Assembly: GCF_017114995.1 (NCBI RefSeq)
Contig: NZ_JABXKL010000072.1
Location: forward strand, 1 to 64,000
Length of the DNA stretch: 64,000 nucleotides
Source of the DNA: Nostoc sp. NMS9
GTDB lineage: Bacteria > Cyanobacteriota > Cyanobacteriia > Cyanobacteriales > Nostocaceae
Reading direction: 5' to 3'
The position numbers and the translations under genes were made by a program. Positions 17,502-25,902 of this stretch are shown here, piece after piece. Below the pieces are notes generated by a model that searched no databases, was not told where the DNA came from, and saw nothing but the letters and a program-made list of their open reading frames with translations. The number at the start of each line of letters is the position of its first letter. Within the stretch, counting starts at the first letter, position 1.

Positions 17502-19412
17502 TCACAAAATCGCTCCAGTTTCCTTCAAATAAACCCGCGTGAATGGTTCATCTTCACCCAAGGTATAATCTTCAATCAACCCTTTGCGACGAATAGAAAT
17601 ATCGTTGCCTTTTCTAATCACCACAGTCGAACCATCGAAAACATCCCGCACCAAAATCATCTCAGTTTCGGTAGGATTATCCAAAACTACGATATTACTA
17701 TTCTGGTAAAATATGCCCTGTTCTTCGAGGATGTCTTCAGGATACTCGGCAATTAGTAAATCAACTTTGGGATGACGCAGCAAAGTTTGGACATTACTGT
17801 TGTAATCTTTGCTTAATACTTTTTTCGAGCGATTCACAAAAACGGCATCACGACAAACAGCACCTATTGTCAAGTTGGGATTTTGCAAAAGGATATGGTC
17901 AATCGTCGCTTGCAGTTCTTCAACTGAGATTTTGTTAAAGGTAATAATTGGTATCCTGGCATCTGTACCCGACTCAAAAAAGGTTTCTAAAATATGAGAA
18001 GGCACATCAACACTTTCACCAACAGAAGGTTTAAGATGCATTAAAACGCCTGGTGCAGCATTGATTTCCAGGATGGCAAAGTTACTGGACTTCCAAGATT
18101 CTGCGAGACTTTTGGTGATAACATCAATTCCCAGGCAAGTCAGTTGGAAATGTTGGGCAATATCTTGCGCCAAGATAATATTGTCATCATGAACTGTCGG
18201 AGTTGCATCGATGCTCATACCTCCGGCTGAAAGATTGGCGACTTTACGCAGGTAGACAGTGCGTCCTTTCTCAATCACGCTGTCTAATGATAAGCGCTGT
18301 TCGTCTAGGTAGAGTTCCATCGCTTCATCGATCTGAATTTTACTCATCGGCGAGGTTGGCGTGTCTAAACGTGCAGGTTTGCGGTTTTCTTGGCGAATTA
18401 ACTCTGCAAGCGTTAAATACCCATCACCCACAACTGATGCTGGACGGCGTTCTGTGGCGGCGACGAATCGACCATTGACACACAACAAACGAAAATCCGA
18501 TCCTGTGATGCTTTTCTCAACAATTATTCGGGTTTGCTGATTTTCGGGAATCGCTGCCAGTGAACGATTATAAGCAGATATCAGTTCTTTTGAGTCTTGC
18601 ACATCAGCCGTAACGCCAATTCCTTTGTGACCTACCACTGGCTTAACTGCAACTGGGTAGCCAATTTCTCTTGCTGCTGCCAAGGCTTCTTTTTCGGAAA
18701 AGACAATACTACCTTCAGGCACTGGGAAACCCAAGGTTTTCAAAAATGCCTTACAATCATCTTTGCGGGTAGTAAACTCCGAATCTAGATGGCTATCACA
18801 GTTAAATGTTGTTGCTACCCCCCGGACATGTTTTTTTCCCAAGCCGTATTGCATCAATCCTTCTTCCCACAAATAAAAGGCGGGAATACCTTTCTCATAA
18901 GCTGTTCGCAATAGGGCGTAAACCGTGGGGCCACCGTAGACAGATGCGCGAAATTTATCTTGCAGCCTTATCAGTTGCTCATCAAAGGTAAAGTCTTCGT
19001 CTTGGGTAATGGCTTCAAACCAATCCCAAACAAAGTAGACTACCTCTCTAGTTGTGCGTTCATGTAGTGATTGGATACTAATCCGCGTGAGATTTGGATA
19101 TGGCTTAACACTCCAGCGGTTAAGGTGTAAATCCATGTCCAATTTTCCGGCTTCGGACACAACTTGGGCAAAGAGATGAGCATAAGATTCGTAGGTTTGA
19201 TCGCGAATATTTGGATAGCGATCGCCAATGCTGGCAATATAATCTTCAATGGGCAAAGGCTCTCTAGAGTCAATTAGAGCAAAATCAAATACTAGCGCCC
19301 CTACATTCAAATAAGGGTTGGGGCCAAGGTAATGCTTGAAGTTGAAAATATCGAATACATCCGTTCTTCTAGCATTAATGCGGACTAATTCACTGCTTTT
19401 TTGTAAAACCAT
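17502..19412 (-). CDS. cphA2: Short cyanophycin synthetase, CphA2 type
   Basis: A 636-aa protein with the N-terminal and ATP-grasp domains of cyanophycin synthetase but no complete Mur-ligase-like half; CphA1 is around 870-900 aa. The ATP-grasp part (about 200-490) shows KPVVGHKGIGV (257-267) and the metal-binding LEINAAPGVLMHL. The remaining about 145 residues correspond to the start of the M domain, but the P-loop GTNGKT is replaced (GAVCRDAVFVNRS). CphA2 enzymes have one ATP site and polymerise beta-aspartyl-arginine dipeptides instead of adding Asp and Arg in turn. Cyanophycinase is encoded divergently 880 bp away. No cphA1 is in the window. An inactive paralogue is the alternative. Confidence 0.85.
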   Translation of the reverse strand: MVLQKSSELVRINARRTDVFDIFNFKHYLGPNPYLNVGALVFDFALIDSREPLPIEDYIASIGDRYPNIRDQTYESYAHLFAQVVSEAGKLDMDLHLNRWSVKPYPNLTRISIQSLHERTTREVVYFVWDWFEAITQDEDFTFDEQLIRLQDKFRASVYGGPTVYALLRTAYEKGIPAFYLWEEGLMQYGLGKKHVRGVATTFNCDSHLDSEFTTRKDDCKAFLKTLGFPVPEGSIVFSEKEALAAAREIGYPVAVKPVVGHKGIGVTADVQDSKELISAYNRSLAAIPENQQTRIIVEKSITGSDFRLLCVNGRFVAATERRPASVVGDGYLTLAELIRQENRKPARLDTPTSPMSKIQIDEAMELYLDEQRLSLDSVIEKGRTVYLRKVANLSAGGMSIDATPTVHDDNIILAQDIAQHFQLTCLGIDVITKSLAESWKSSNFAILEINAAPGVLMHLKPSVGESVDVPSHILETFFESGTDARIPIITFNKISVEELQATIDHILLQNPNLTIGAVCRDAVFVNRSKKVLSKDYNSNVQTLLRHPKVDLLIAEYPEDILEEQGIFYQNSNIVVLDNPTETEMILVRDVFDGSTVVIRKGNDISIRRKGLIEDYTLGEDEPFTRVYLKETGAIL

Positions 19413-19743
19413 TGATTACGAACCTTCGGCTAAACACCCTGAAATTTTAATGCTGAGTTGTAGTTACTCAGACTTATTGATTGTAGATTGACTCAGGTTA
19501 ATTTTTTTGGAGAGTTATGGCTTTGCCACTGAGCTAATCAGAACTCACGCTAACTCTATTACTAAGCATTTTTAACTATCTTAAGGCATAATTAAATCTC
19601 TAATCTTCTGCCAGTAATCAAGAACAGTCAATTCATCCTCATGAATAATCAAAGATATAACCTTTGAAAGGTGCAACACTCATCCAAAAATTGTATAAAT
19701 AAATATGGGTCATTAAAAAGACAGTATAAAAAGACAGCAAAGT

Positions 19744-19947
19744 ATGAATAGCACACAAGCTGCTCTAAGAGATGAAATTCGAGAACTTGCTGACGAAGCT
19801 TTTCACCAAAAGCTGATCTCTGGACATGGAGATGGGGCAGACATGAATGAGTATCAAATTGTTTACCAAGGCAAACCCAGGCATCTCCCACTAGAACAAG
19901 CACGTTTTTTCTTAACTAACTTGCTTCACAGAAGTCGGGTTGATTAG
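19744..19947 (+). CDS. Small hypothetical protein, 67 aa
   Basis: A short soluble protein (MNSTQAALRDEIRELADEAF, ending FFLTNLLHRSRVD) that resembles conserved small cyanobacterial proteins, but I cannot name the family. It lies between divergent cphA2 and cphB, points towards cphB, and is followed by a strong hairpin at 20050, suggesting its own transcript. The 330-bp gap on its left (19413-19743) shows nothing recognisable apart from the presumed promoters of this gene and cphA2. Confidence 0.6.
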   Translation: MNSTQAALRDEIRELADEAFHQKLISGHGDGADMNEYQIVYQGKPRHLPLEQARFFLTNLLHRSRVD

Positions 19948-20049
19948 GACTTGTAATCAGATATCTAAATTGCATCTGGCTAGAGTCAATCCCAATTACT
20001 CACATCGCACAAGAAATCTCCAATCAACAATTAGCAGTATAGCCAATAA

Positions 20050-20076
20050 TGCCTCTAGAAAATACTTCTAGAGGCA
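20050..20076 (+). terminator. Hairpin, candidate terminator of the 67-aa gene
   Basis: TGCCTCTAGAA and TTCTAGAGGCA form a perfect 11-bp stem around a 5-nt loop, about 100 bp after the stop of the small gene. There is no strong T-run, so Rho-independent termination is plausible, not certain. Confidence 0.5.
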
Positions 20077-20293
20077 GTTGACGTTGTAGATTTTATTTAG
20101 TATCGGAAAAGTCTTTTGGTCTAATTGCGATGTCTAACGACCAGCCGCTTCTCTACGAGACGAGACGCACTCGCGTTTGCGTTTATAGCAAATGTTCATC
20201 CTACTTTTATCAAGTAATCTATCAAAGGGATGATTTGATACATTGAATTGTCATGTTTTAGTGAGATTTATTAACTCAAATCCAGGGGGCATC

Positions 20294-21148
20294 ATGGTGG
20301 AAAGTAATATCAAAAGGCAGTTGGTAATTATTGGGGGAGCCGAAGATAAAGAGGGAGATTCTGTAATTTTGCGGGACTTTGTACGACGTGCTGGAGGTAC
20401 AAAGGCGTATATTGTAATTCTGACAGCAGCAACAGAACTACCAAGAGAAGTGGGAGAAAATTATATCAGAGTGTTTGAGCGGCTGGGAGCTGAAACTGTT
20501 CGCATTATTGATACAGAAACCCGTGAAGATGCATCTTCATCTACCGCATTGGAAGCTATTAGTAAAGCAACTGGAGTATTTTTTACAGGGGGAGATCAAG
20601 CTCGTATTACCAACATCCTCAAGGACACCGAAATCGATGTGGCGATTCACCAGCGCTTTTCTGAAGGTGTAGTTATCGCAGGTACAAGCGCCGGAGCTGC
20701 TGTGATGCCAGACGTAATGATTGTGGAAGGCGACTCAGAAACACATCCTCGGATTGAAACTGTCGAAATGGGTCCAGGTTTGGGATTTTTACCAGGGGTA
20801 GTAATTGACCAGCATTTTTCCCAACGCGGACGCTTGGGACGTTTAATATCAGCTTTGATATTACAGCCTGCTGTCTTAGGATTTGGTATTGACGAAAATA
20901 CCGCTATGGTAGTGATAGATAACCAAATTGAAGTAATTGGTGAAGGTGCGGTTACGATTGTTGATGAATCAGAAGCTACATATAACAATATGGACGAAAT
21001 TTTGAAGGATGAGTCTTTAGCGATTTGTGGAGCAAAGCTTCATATTTTGCCACATGGCTTCAAATTTGACCTGAAAACTCGTCAGCCTATCCTAAATAAT
21101 GGCTCTGTACCAAATGGCTCTCAATCACTTGCTTCAGTTAACACTTAA
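20294..21148 (+). CDS. cphB: Cyanophycinase
   Basis: A 284-aa serine-type exopeptidase of the S51 family. The ATG at 20294 was chosen because CCAGGGGGCATC gives a good ribosome binding site and the protein then starts like known CphB (VESNIKRQLVIIGGAEDKEG). The nucleophile S132 lies in AGTSAGAAVM; FTGGDQ (97-102) and H174 in IDQHFSQRGR fit the oxyanion and catalytic histidine regions. It cuts cyanophycin to beta-aspartyl-arginine dipeptides in the cytoplasm, which is the substrate class used by CphA2 enzymes. Length and motifs are normal. Confidence 0.93.
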   Translation: MVESNIKRQLVIIGGAEDKEGDSVILRDFVRRAGGTKAYIVILTAATELPREVGENYIRVFERLGAETVRIIDTETREDASSSTALEAISKATGVFFTGGDQARITNILKDTEIDVAIHQRFSEGVVIAGTSAGAAVMPDVMIVEGDSETHPRIETVEMGPGLGFLPGVVIDQHFSQRGRLGRLISALILQPAVLGFGIDENTAMVVIDNQIEVIGEGAVTIVDESEATYNNMDEILKDESLAICGAKLHILPHGFKFDLKTRQPILNNGSVPNGSQSLASVNT

Positions 21149-21198
21149 CTTTTAACAAGTGTATTTAAACTGAAAGTTTTATCTAATCGCTGTAATAC

Positions 21199-21227
21199 CC
21201 CCTGCCTCAACCTTTGGTAGGCAGGGG
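21199..21227 (+). terminator. Hairpin after cphB, candidate terminator
   Basis: CCCCTGCCT and AGGCAGGGG form a perfect 9-bp G/C-rich stem about 50 bp after the cphB stop. No T-run follows, so it could equally protect the 3' end of the message. Confidence 0.5.
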
Positions 21228-21358
21228 ATATCAAGCTGTTCAAAACTTGAGTGTAAGCGAAATAAAGTTTGCGTAGTAGCTAAGTTTTTAACAATCTGGT
21301 ATAGCTAAAGAGTAATATTTAAAATAACCATCTTCACCAAAGTAAGGTAGAAGGAATA

Positions 21359-22273
21359 TCAAGGCGATTTCGTTAAACTATAAAAACTGTCAGAACGAAT
21401 CTGACTGCCATTTCGCCAAACTTCAACTCTTTGTGGAGTGACTAAATAATAAAAACTACCATTATCTGCTCGATATCTGTCTTTACCAATATTCAAAGCT
21501 ACTATCTTTATAGGCTTGCTTGGGTCTTGCTTCAATTGCCCAATATAAAATAACTGACCATTTTCTTCACAGACTTTTACACGAATGCTTGCTGTCTCAC
21601 CTTCAATGATGGTAACTCCATTGCATTTAGTATCAGCGCTTACAGGTGCAAAACCTATTGGAATTGGCTGTGAAGGTGAAACTTGATTTGCTACTGGGGG
21701 TGGCGAGACTGGGCGGTTCTGGTTATCCACTTGCTGAACTTTAGAACCAGAGCCAACACTTGCAGTTACGGATGTCAATAAACGAAGGGGGTCAACTGCT
21801 ATTCGACCATTTGGATGAACTTCAAAGTGCAGATGAGGTGCTGTACTATTGCCTGTAGATCCCATCTCAGCAATCATTTGACCTTGAATGACCTGTTGAC
21901 CCTTGCTCACCAACAAACGGCGATTGTGGCCATAGACAGTAATGCTGCCGTCGAGATGTTTAATAGTTATGGCATTTCCTAATCCCCAATTATCCCAACC
22001 TGCTTTAACAACTGTACCGGATGCCGCAGCCACAACAGGAGTTCCAGATGCCCCTGCAATATCAATTCCTTCGTGTTGATATTTGTGGAAGCCTTGAGAA
22101 ATAAACCCTTTAGTTGGCCAGATTAAGTTAGAAGTAGGGACAGGAGTTTGCTTAATTGGGGAATCGCCTGCCAATTGTGTTAAGGCAGATGTAGCTGTAC
22201 TTAATACAGTGGTTAAGGATATTAAGCCAACTAGTCCATAAGTACGGTATCGATAAGCAGTAGCTTTTTTCAT
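21359..22273 (-). CDS. M23 family metallopeptidase (LytM type), exported
   Basis: A protein of 304 aa from the ATG at 22273 (MKKATAYRYRTYGLVGLISL), which starts with a signal peptide or membrane anchor. The LytM domain has the Zn ligands HEGIDIAG and, about 80 residues later, HLHFEVHPNG. The domain is followed by a Pro-rich linker and a C-terminal domain of unknown type with CNGVTIIEGETASIRV. Such enzymes cut peptidoglycan cross-bridges or activate amidases in the periplasm. It is convergent with cphB and stands alone. Confidence 0.88.
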   Translation of the reverse strand: MKKATAYRYRTYGLVGLISLTTVLSTATSALTQLAGDSPIKQTPVPTSNLIWPTKGFISQGFHKYQHEGIDIAGASGTPVVAAASGTVVKAGWDNWGLGNAITIKHLDGSITVYGHNRRLLVSKGQQVIQGQMIAEMGSTGNSTAPHLHFEVHPNGRIAVDPLRLLTSVTASVGSGSKVQQVDNQNRPVSPPPVANQVSPSQPIPIGFAPVSADTKCNGVTIIEGETASIRVKVCEENGQLFYIGQLKQDPSKPIKIVALNIGKDRYRADNGSFYYLVTPQRVEVWRNGSQIRSDSFYSLTKSP

Positions 22274-22762
22274 AAGTTGCAAGTTTATTAGAACAATAAT
22301 TCAGACACTTTCTGATTATTTGTTGTTTCAAGCTTACTCGGAAAATATCAGGAAATCTTTAGTGATACCATTTCTTTGTGAGGCTGCGCCAAACCCTCTT
22401 AACTTCTTCTTTCTTTCTTTCTTTCTTTGTGTTCTTCTCTGACGAGACGCTGCGCGAATGCGTCCAACTCTTACGAGACGCTGCGCGAATGTGGTTCGTT
22501 TTTCTTTCTTGTACTTAAATATGGTTTAGCGAATCTTCATACAGAATTGGTATGAGTTTGCAGCTTTCTAGCTTTTTAGATTTTGAATTCACCAACGAGG
22601 TCTTATATCAAGTCCGGTTAATCACTTATTTACCGCATCTGTACAAAAATCCCAAAAGCCTCTTTCCGCCTGCTCCCTGCAATAACTGCGGTCTAAATGA
22701 TAAGTCTTTAGCCGGACACGATATTAGTTTTCCTACATAATTGAATGAAGTTTTAATAAATC

Positions 22763-22932
22763 CTATGGTTGCAATGCAGATTCAATTTTTTTCATTTCAT
22801 TCTCTAAATATGCCAGGTTCGCTTTTTCATCATAAATTTACTGTTCTAATTGAAACATCTTATTTACATCAGTCTCATCTGCTGAAGCGTGACGCAAGTT
22901 AGATAATTTTTGATGGCACAGATCCCATTTTG
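22763..22932 (-). pseudogene. Decayed coiled-coil module next to the MoxR/vWA operon
   Basis: Immediately downstream of the pentapeptide gene, one minus-strand frame reads KWDLCHQKLSNLRHASADET, then VNKMFQLEQ, a TAA, IYDEKANLAYLENEMKKIES and a final stop. An in-frame TAG also precedes the fragment. Ignoring the internal stop, this is a continuous heptad-rich module similar in pattern to residues 15-70 of the protein at 29598-30563 (YDLVAEKLNRLRFD, then EKQIEQTEGELKELEQQL). It looks like a dead copy of that effector-associated coiled coil. The rest of the gap to 22273 holds CTTT tandem repeats near 22405 and two copies of a GACGCTGCGCGAATG repeat. Confidence 0.5.
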
Positions 22933-22944
22933 CCTAAAGTGTTT

Positions 22945-25902
22945 CTAGTTTATGCTGCGATCGCCTTCGTGACCAATTGATTGTGTAGAATACAAAATCA
23001 TCAATACCTCAGCCAACTCACCTGGTTTAAATATCCTACCGTTTACTTCCGGTTTACGACCTGGATCGGGGTTATCGTTGGTAGGTAGTTTTGTGTAGAT
23101 GTAATCGCACTCTACCCCTGCTAATTTTGTTTTTGGTGTCAGTTCACAGTTGTAAATAAAAACACCAGTAAGTTGAGCGATCGCTAAATTAGCTCCATTG
23201 AGCCGAGTATTAATCAGCTTTGCCCGTGAAAGGTTAGCTCCTTGCAAGTCTGCTTCACTCAAGTCTGTATTCAAAAAACTTGCATCAGCCAGGTTTGCTC
23301 CCCGCAGATTAATTCCTCGCAAATCTAAACCATCAAAGTTTTGGTTTTGTCCATTACCACTGATTAATAACCTTTGTACTGAAGGATATCGTAAATAACT
23401 GTCACTCCCAGAGGCAAGCTCAAGTTGATTTACCTGGAACCAGCGCGTACCTTTGAGTTTGGCTTGCTGGAAGTTGGCACATTTGAGAGTGGCTTGAGAA
23501 AAGTTAGCATCAGTCAAATCAGCATTGAAAAAATTCGTACCACCTGCGCCTGCAAAGGCAAGAGCAAAATTGCGAACCGAGATAAACTTGACATTTTCTG
23601 CAAGAGCCTGCCAAGCGATGTAAGCACCCAGTTGGATAGTTGCTAAACCTGTAACAATAGTGCCTGCAATTACCAGAGATGAAGCCTTTGAAAAGGCTAT
23701 AGTTCCTACTGTTAGCACTAGTGTAATTAATGCCAAGACTACGCCCCAAATTAAAGCTAATACCCGATTACCTGACTCTACCCAAGTAACAACAATGCCA
23801 ATAGCCATAATTACTGCCGTAGCTAAAACCGCCGTTATACCTCCCAGGACTAGCAAATCAACAAAAGCTATTAACTGAAATAAACTATTGTATAGCGAAT
23901 TTCCGTTATCGTTAAGCAAAACTAAGGTGAAAAATACAGCAACTACAACTGTTACAAAGATAATTCCAGTGATCGCACCAGAAAGGTTAGCTGCTCCGGC
24001 TAATATCAAAAACATCGCCACAATTAAAGCTGTTGGCAGAACAAGTGCTAGTATCTCAGCCTGTTCACTTGCAGTATAAGTATTTGAAGTTACTATAAAT
24101 ACAATACCTATACAACAAATTGCAACAATTCCAGAAAACAATAAAGCTAAACCAAACATCCTCACTAGTGTTGCTCTAGTACGAGCAGTTTCATATACCA
24201 GAGATAAGGCCCAAATTAGAGCAATTCCAGATAAACTTAGACCAATAGTTATATCGACTTTCCCAAAAAATTGGCTAACTCCCAAAGCGATCGCTACAAT
24301 AATGGCTATTACCCAAGGGAATCTTATCCATCTGAAGTTAATGCCTAAAATATGCAGCCTATTACCAGTTTCTCTAGTTTCTAACTGACTTTTTAACAAG
24401 TGATTTTGATAGAAATAGGCAAAAGCAAAAGCTAAACAAACAGTAACCCCTACCCCTACTAAAAACACCTCACTTTGTATCCTTTTTAACGAACTCGTAG
24501 CTAAACTAAAAATACCAATACTAATCATTATAGTCAGGCAAGCCGATCCTACTAAAGCCAGAGCAGAGGCAACCCAAGCTCTACCCACACCCTTGTAAAT
24601 AGTCCAAAAACTGCAAAGGCTGAACCCAATACTACTGAACATATAACATACAAAGCTTGTCCACTCACTATTACTTGAGGGTAATGTGACAGTCTTGAGG
24701 GCAAAGGATAGTAGGATAGCAATCAGCAGTGCTATTGGAGATAACAACACTGTTAGTATTAAACCTCGCTGTAATATAGATTGCCAGCTTTTGCCAATAT
24801 TAGAAATGCAAATTATTGCAAATATTACTAATATTAGTATCCCTGTGGTGATGAGAACTGTAGTCTTTTTTTGAGATTCACTATCTATGATTGCTACCCA
24901 CCCAGTACCGATCAGCGATGCAGCAGTTGTCGATAGTATTAATAGCAGAAAACAACAAAACATCAACGCAAATGCCCAGCGACCTTGCAATCCTGTTTTG
25001 ACATAGCTGAAGTTTGCTCCCACAAGTCGGGCATTAGTAAAGTTTGCCCCTTGCAAATCAGCATAGCTAAAGTTTGCTTCGGTTAAATCCTGACCTTTGA
25101 AAGACTGACCTTTTAAGTTTTGACTACTAAAATCTTTCCCGATAGGTAAACTTGGCTTACCGAGATTTTCTTTAATTTGTTCAGGAATGGGCAACTCTTG
25201 TCCAGCAATTTCCAGCTTGCCTGCTTCAGCAATTTTACTAAGTTGAGCAGTAGCACCCTTGATATCGCCACGAGAAAAGCTTGCCATTGCACGGGTGTAA
25301 ACTAATAATGGTTCCAATTGCGCCTCAGCTAAAGGTTCAGCAAAGGTTTCCACCAAAGAAGCGAGGCGGAGAATTTCTGTCTTGTCTGTGGAATTGAATT
25401 CTGAGGCTGTTGCTTGGAGTTGACTAAACGCCCGTGCAATCTGCTCGACTGCTTTGCTTGGTTTAGCGTATGCTAGTGCTGTCCAATGTTGAGCCTCGGC
25501 AAAGTCTCGAACATCTAGATCCTCACTCTGAAGTTGACGGTCAACGTATTCTAGTAAAAAGTCAGACAGTTGCAGAATTCGGTCTTGTTTGGAATTTGTG
25601 TTGTAGAACTTTTCGTCAGCTTTTAAACGTGCCAAAAGTTCATTTCTTATCGCACTATCCATTTCGTAAAGTTCATGCCCAACCTCTTCACATAAGCTAG
25701 AGAGCAAAAGGTCTGCGACCGCCTCCCAAGGAATATTGAGCAATTCACCGTGAATATCTTGCTGAAAGTTAGCCCATAAACGATACAGTAAATCTGGGGT
25801 AAGAGCCAGCGGAAAAGCCGCATGGTAAGCCAAGTAGAGATGAGGCTTGCGAAAGCGTTTTTCAAAGGATTCTATTCGGCGAATGGCGACTGTTTGTCTC
25901 AT
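22945..25902 (-). CDS. Polytopic membrane protein with pentapeptide repeats, fourth gene of the MoxR/vWA operon
   Basis: A 985-aa protein. Residues 1-170 are a soluble helical domain (ESFEKRFRKPHLYLAYHAAF, then LYRLWANFQQD) that I recall at the start of other multidomain Nostoc proteins. Pentapeptide repeats follow (QNLKGQSFKGQDLTEANFSY, about 262-302), then a long run of roughly 18 hydrophobic segments (about 310-780), and a second pentapeptide block (about 795-920; LDLRGINLRGANLADASFLN). Its start overlaps the stop of the vWA gene by 4 bp (ATGA), so translation is coupled. Function unknown; in this operon it is the best candidate for the membrane effector or docking component. Confidence 0.75.
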   Translation of the reverse strand: MRQTVAIRRIESFEKRFRKPHLYLAYHAAFPLALTPDLLYRLWANFQQDIHGELLNIPWEAVADLLLSSLCEEVGHELYEMDSAIRNELLARLKADEKFYNTNSKQDRILQLSDFLLEYVDRQLQSEDLDVRDFAEAQHWTALAYAKPSKAVEQIARAFSQLQATASEFNSTDKTEILRLASLVETFAEPLAEAQLEPLLVYTRAMASFSRGDIKGATAQLSKIAEAGKLEIAGQELPIPEQIKENLGKPSLPIGKDFSSQNLKGQSFKGQDLTEANFSYADLQGANFTNARLVGANFSYVKTGLQGRWAFALMFCCFLLLILSTTAASLIGTGWVAIIDSESQKKTTVLITTGILILVIFAIICISNIGKSWQSILQRGLILTVLLSPIALLIAILLSFALKTVTLPSSNSEWTSFVCYMFSSIGFSLCSFWTIYKGVGRAWVASALALVGSACLTIMISIGIFSLATSSLKRIQSEVFLVGVGVTVCLAFAFAYFYQNHLLKSQLETRETGNRLHILGINFRWIRFPWVIAIIVAIALGVSQFFGKVDITIGLSLSGIALIWALSLVYETARTRATLVRMFGLALLFSGIVAICCIGIVFIVTSNTYTASEQAEILALVLPTALIVAMFLILAGAANLSGAITGIIFVTVVVAVFFTLVLLNDNGNSLYNSLFQLIAFVDLLVLGGITAVLATAVIMAIGIVVTWVESGNRVLALIWGVVLALITLVLTVGTIAFSKASSLVIAGTIVTGLATIQLGAYIAWQALAENVKFISVRNFALAFAGAGGTNFFNADLTDANFSQATLKCANFQQAKLKGTRWFQVNQLELASGSDSYLRYPSVQRLLISGNGQNQNFDGLDLRGINLRGANLADASFLNTDLSEADLQGANLSRAKLINTRLNGANLAIAQLTGVFIYNCELTPKTKLAGVECDYIYTKLPTNDNPDPGRKPEVNGRIFKPGELAEVLMILYSTQSIGHEGDRSIN

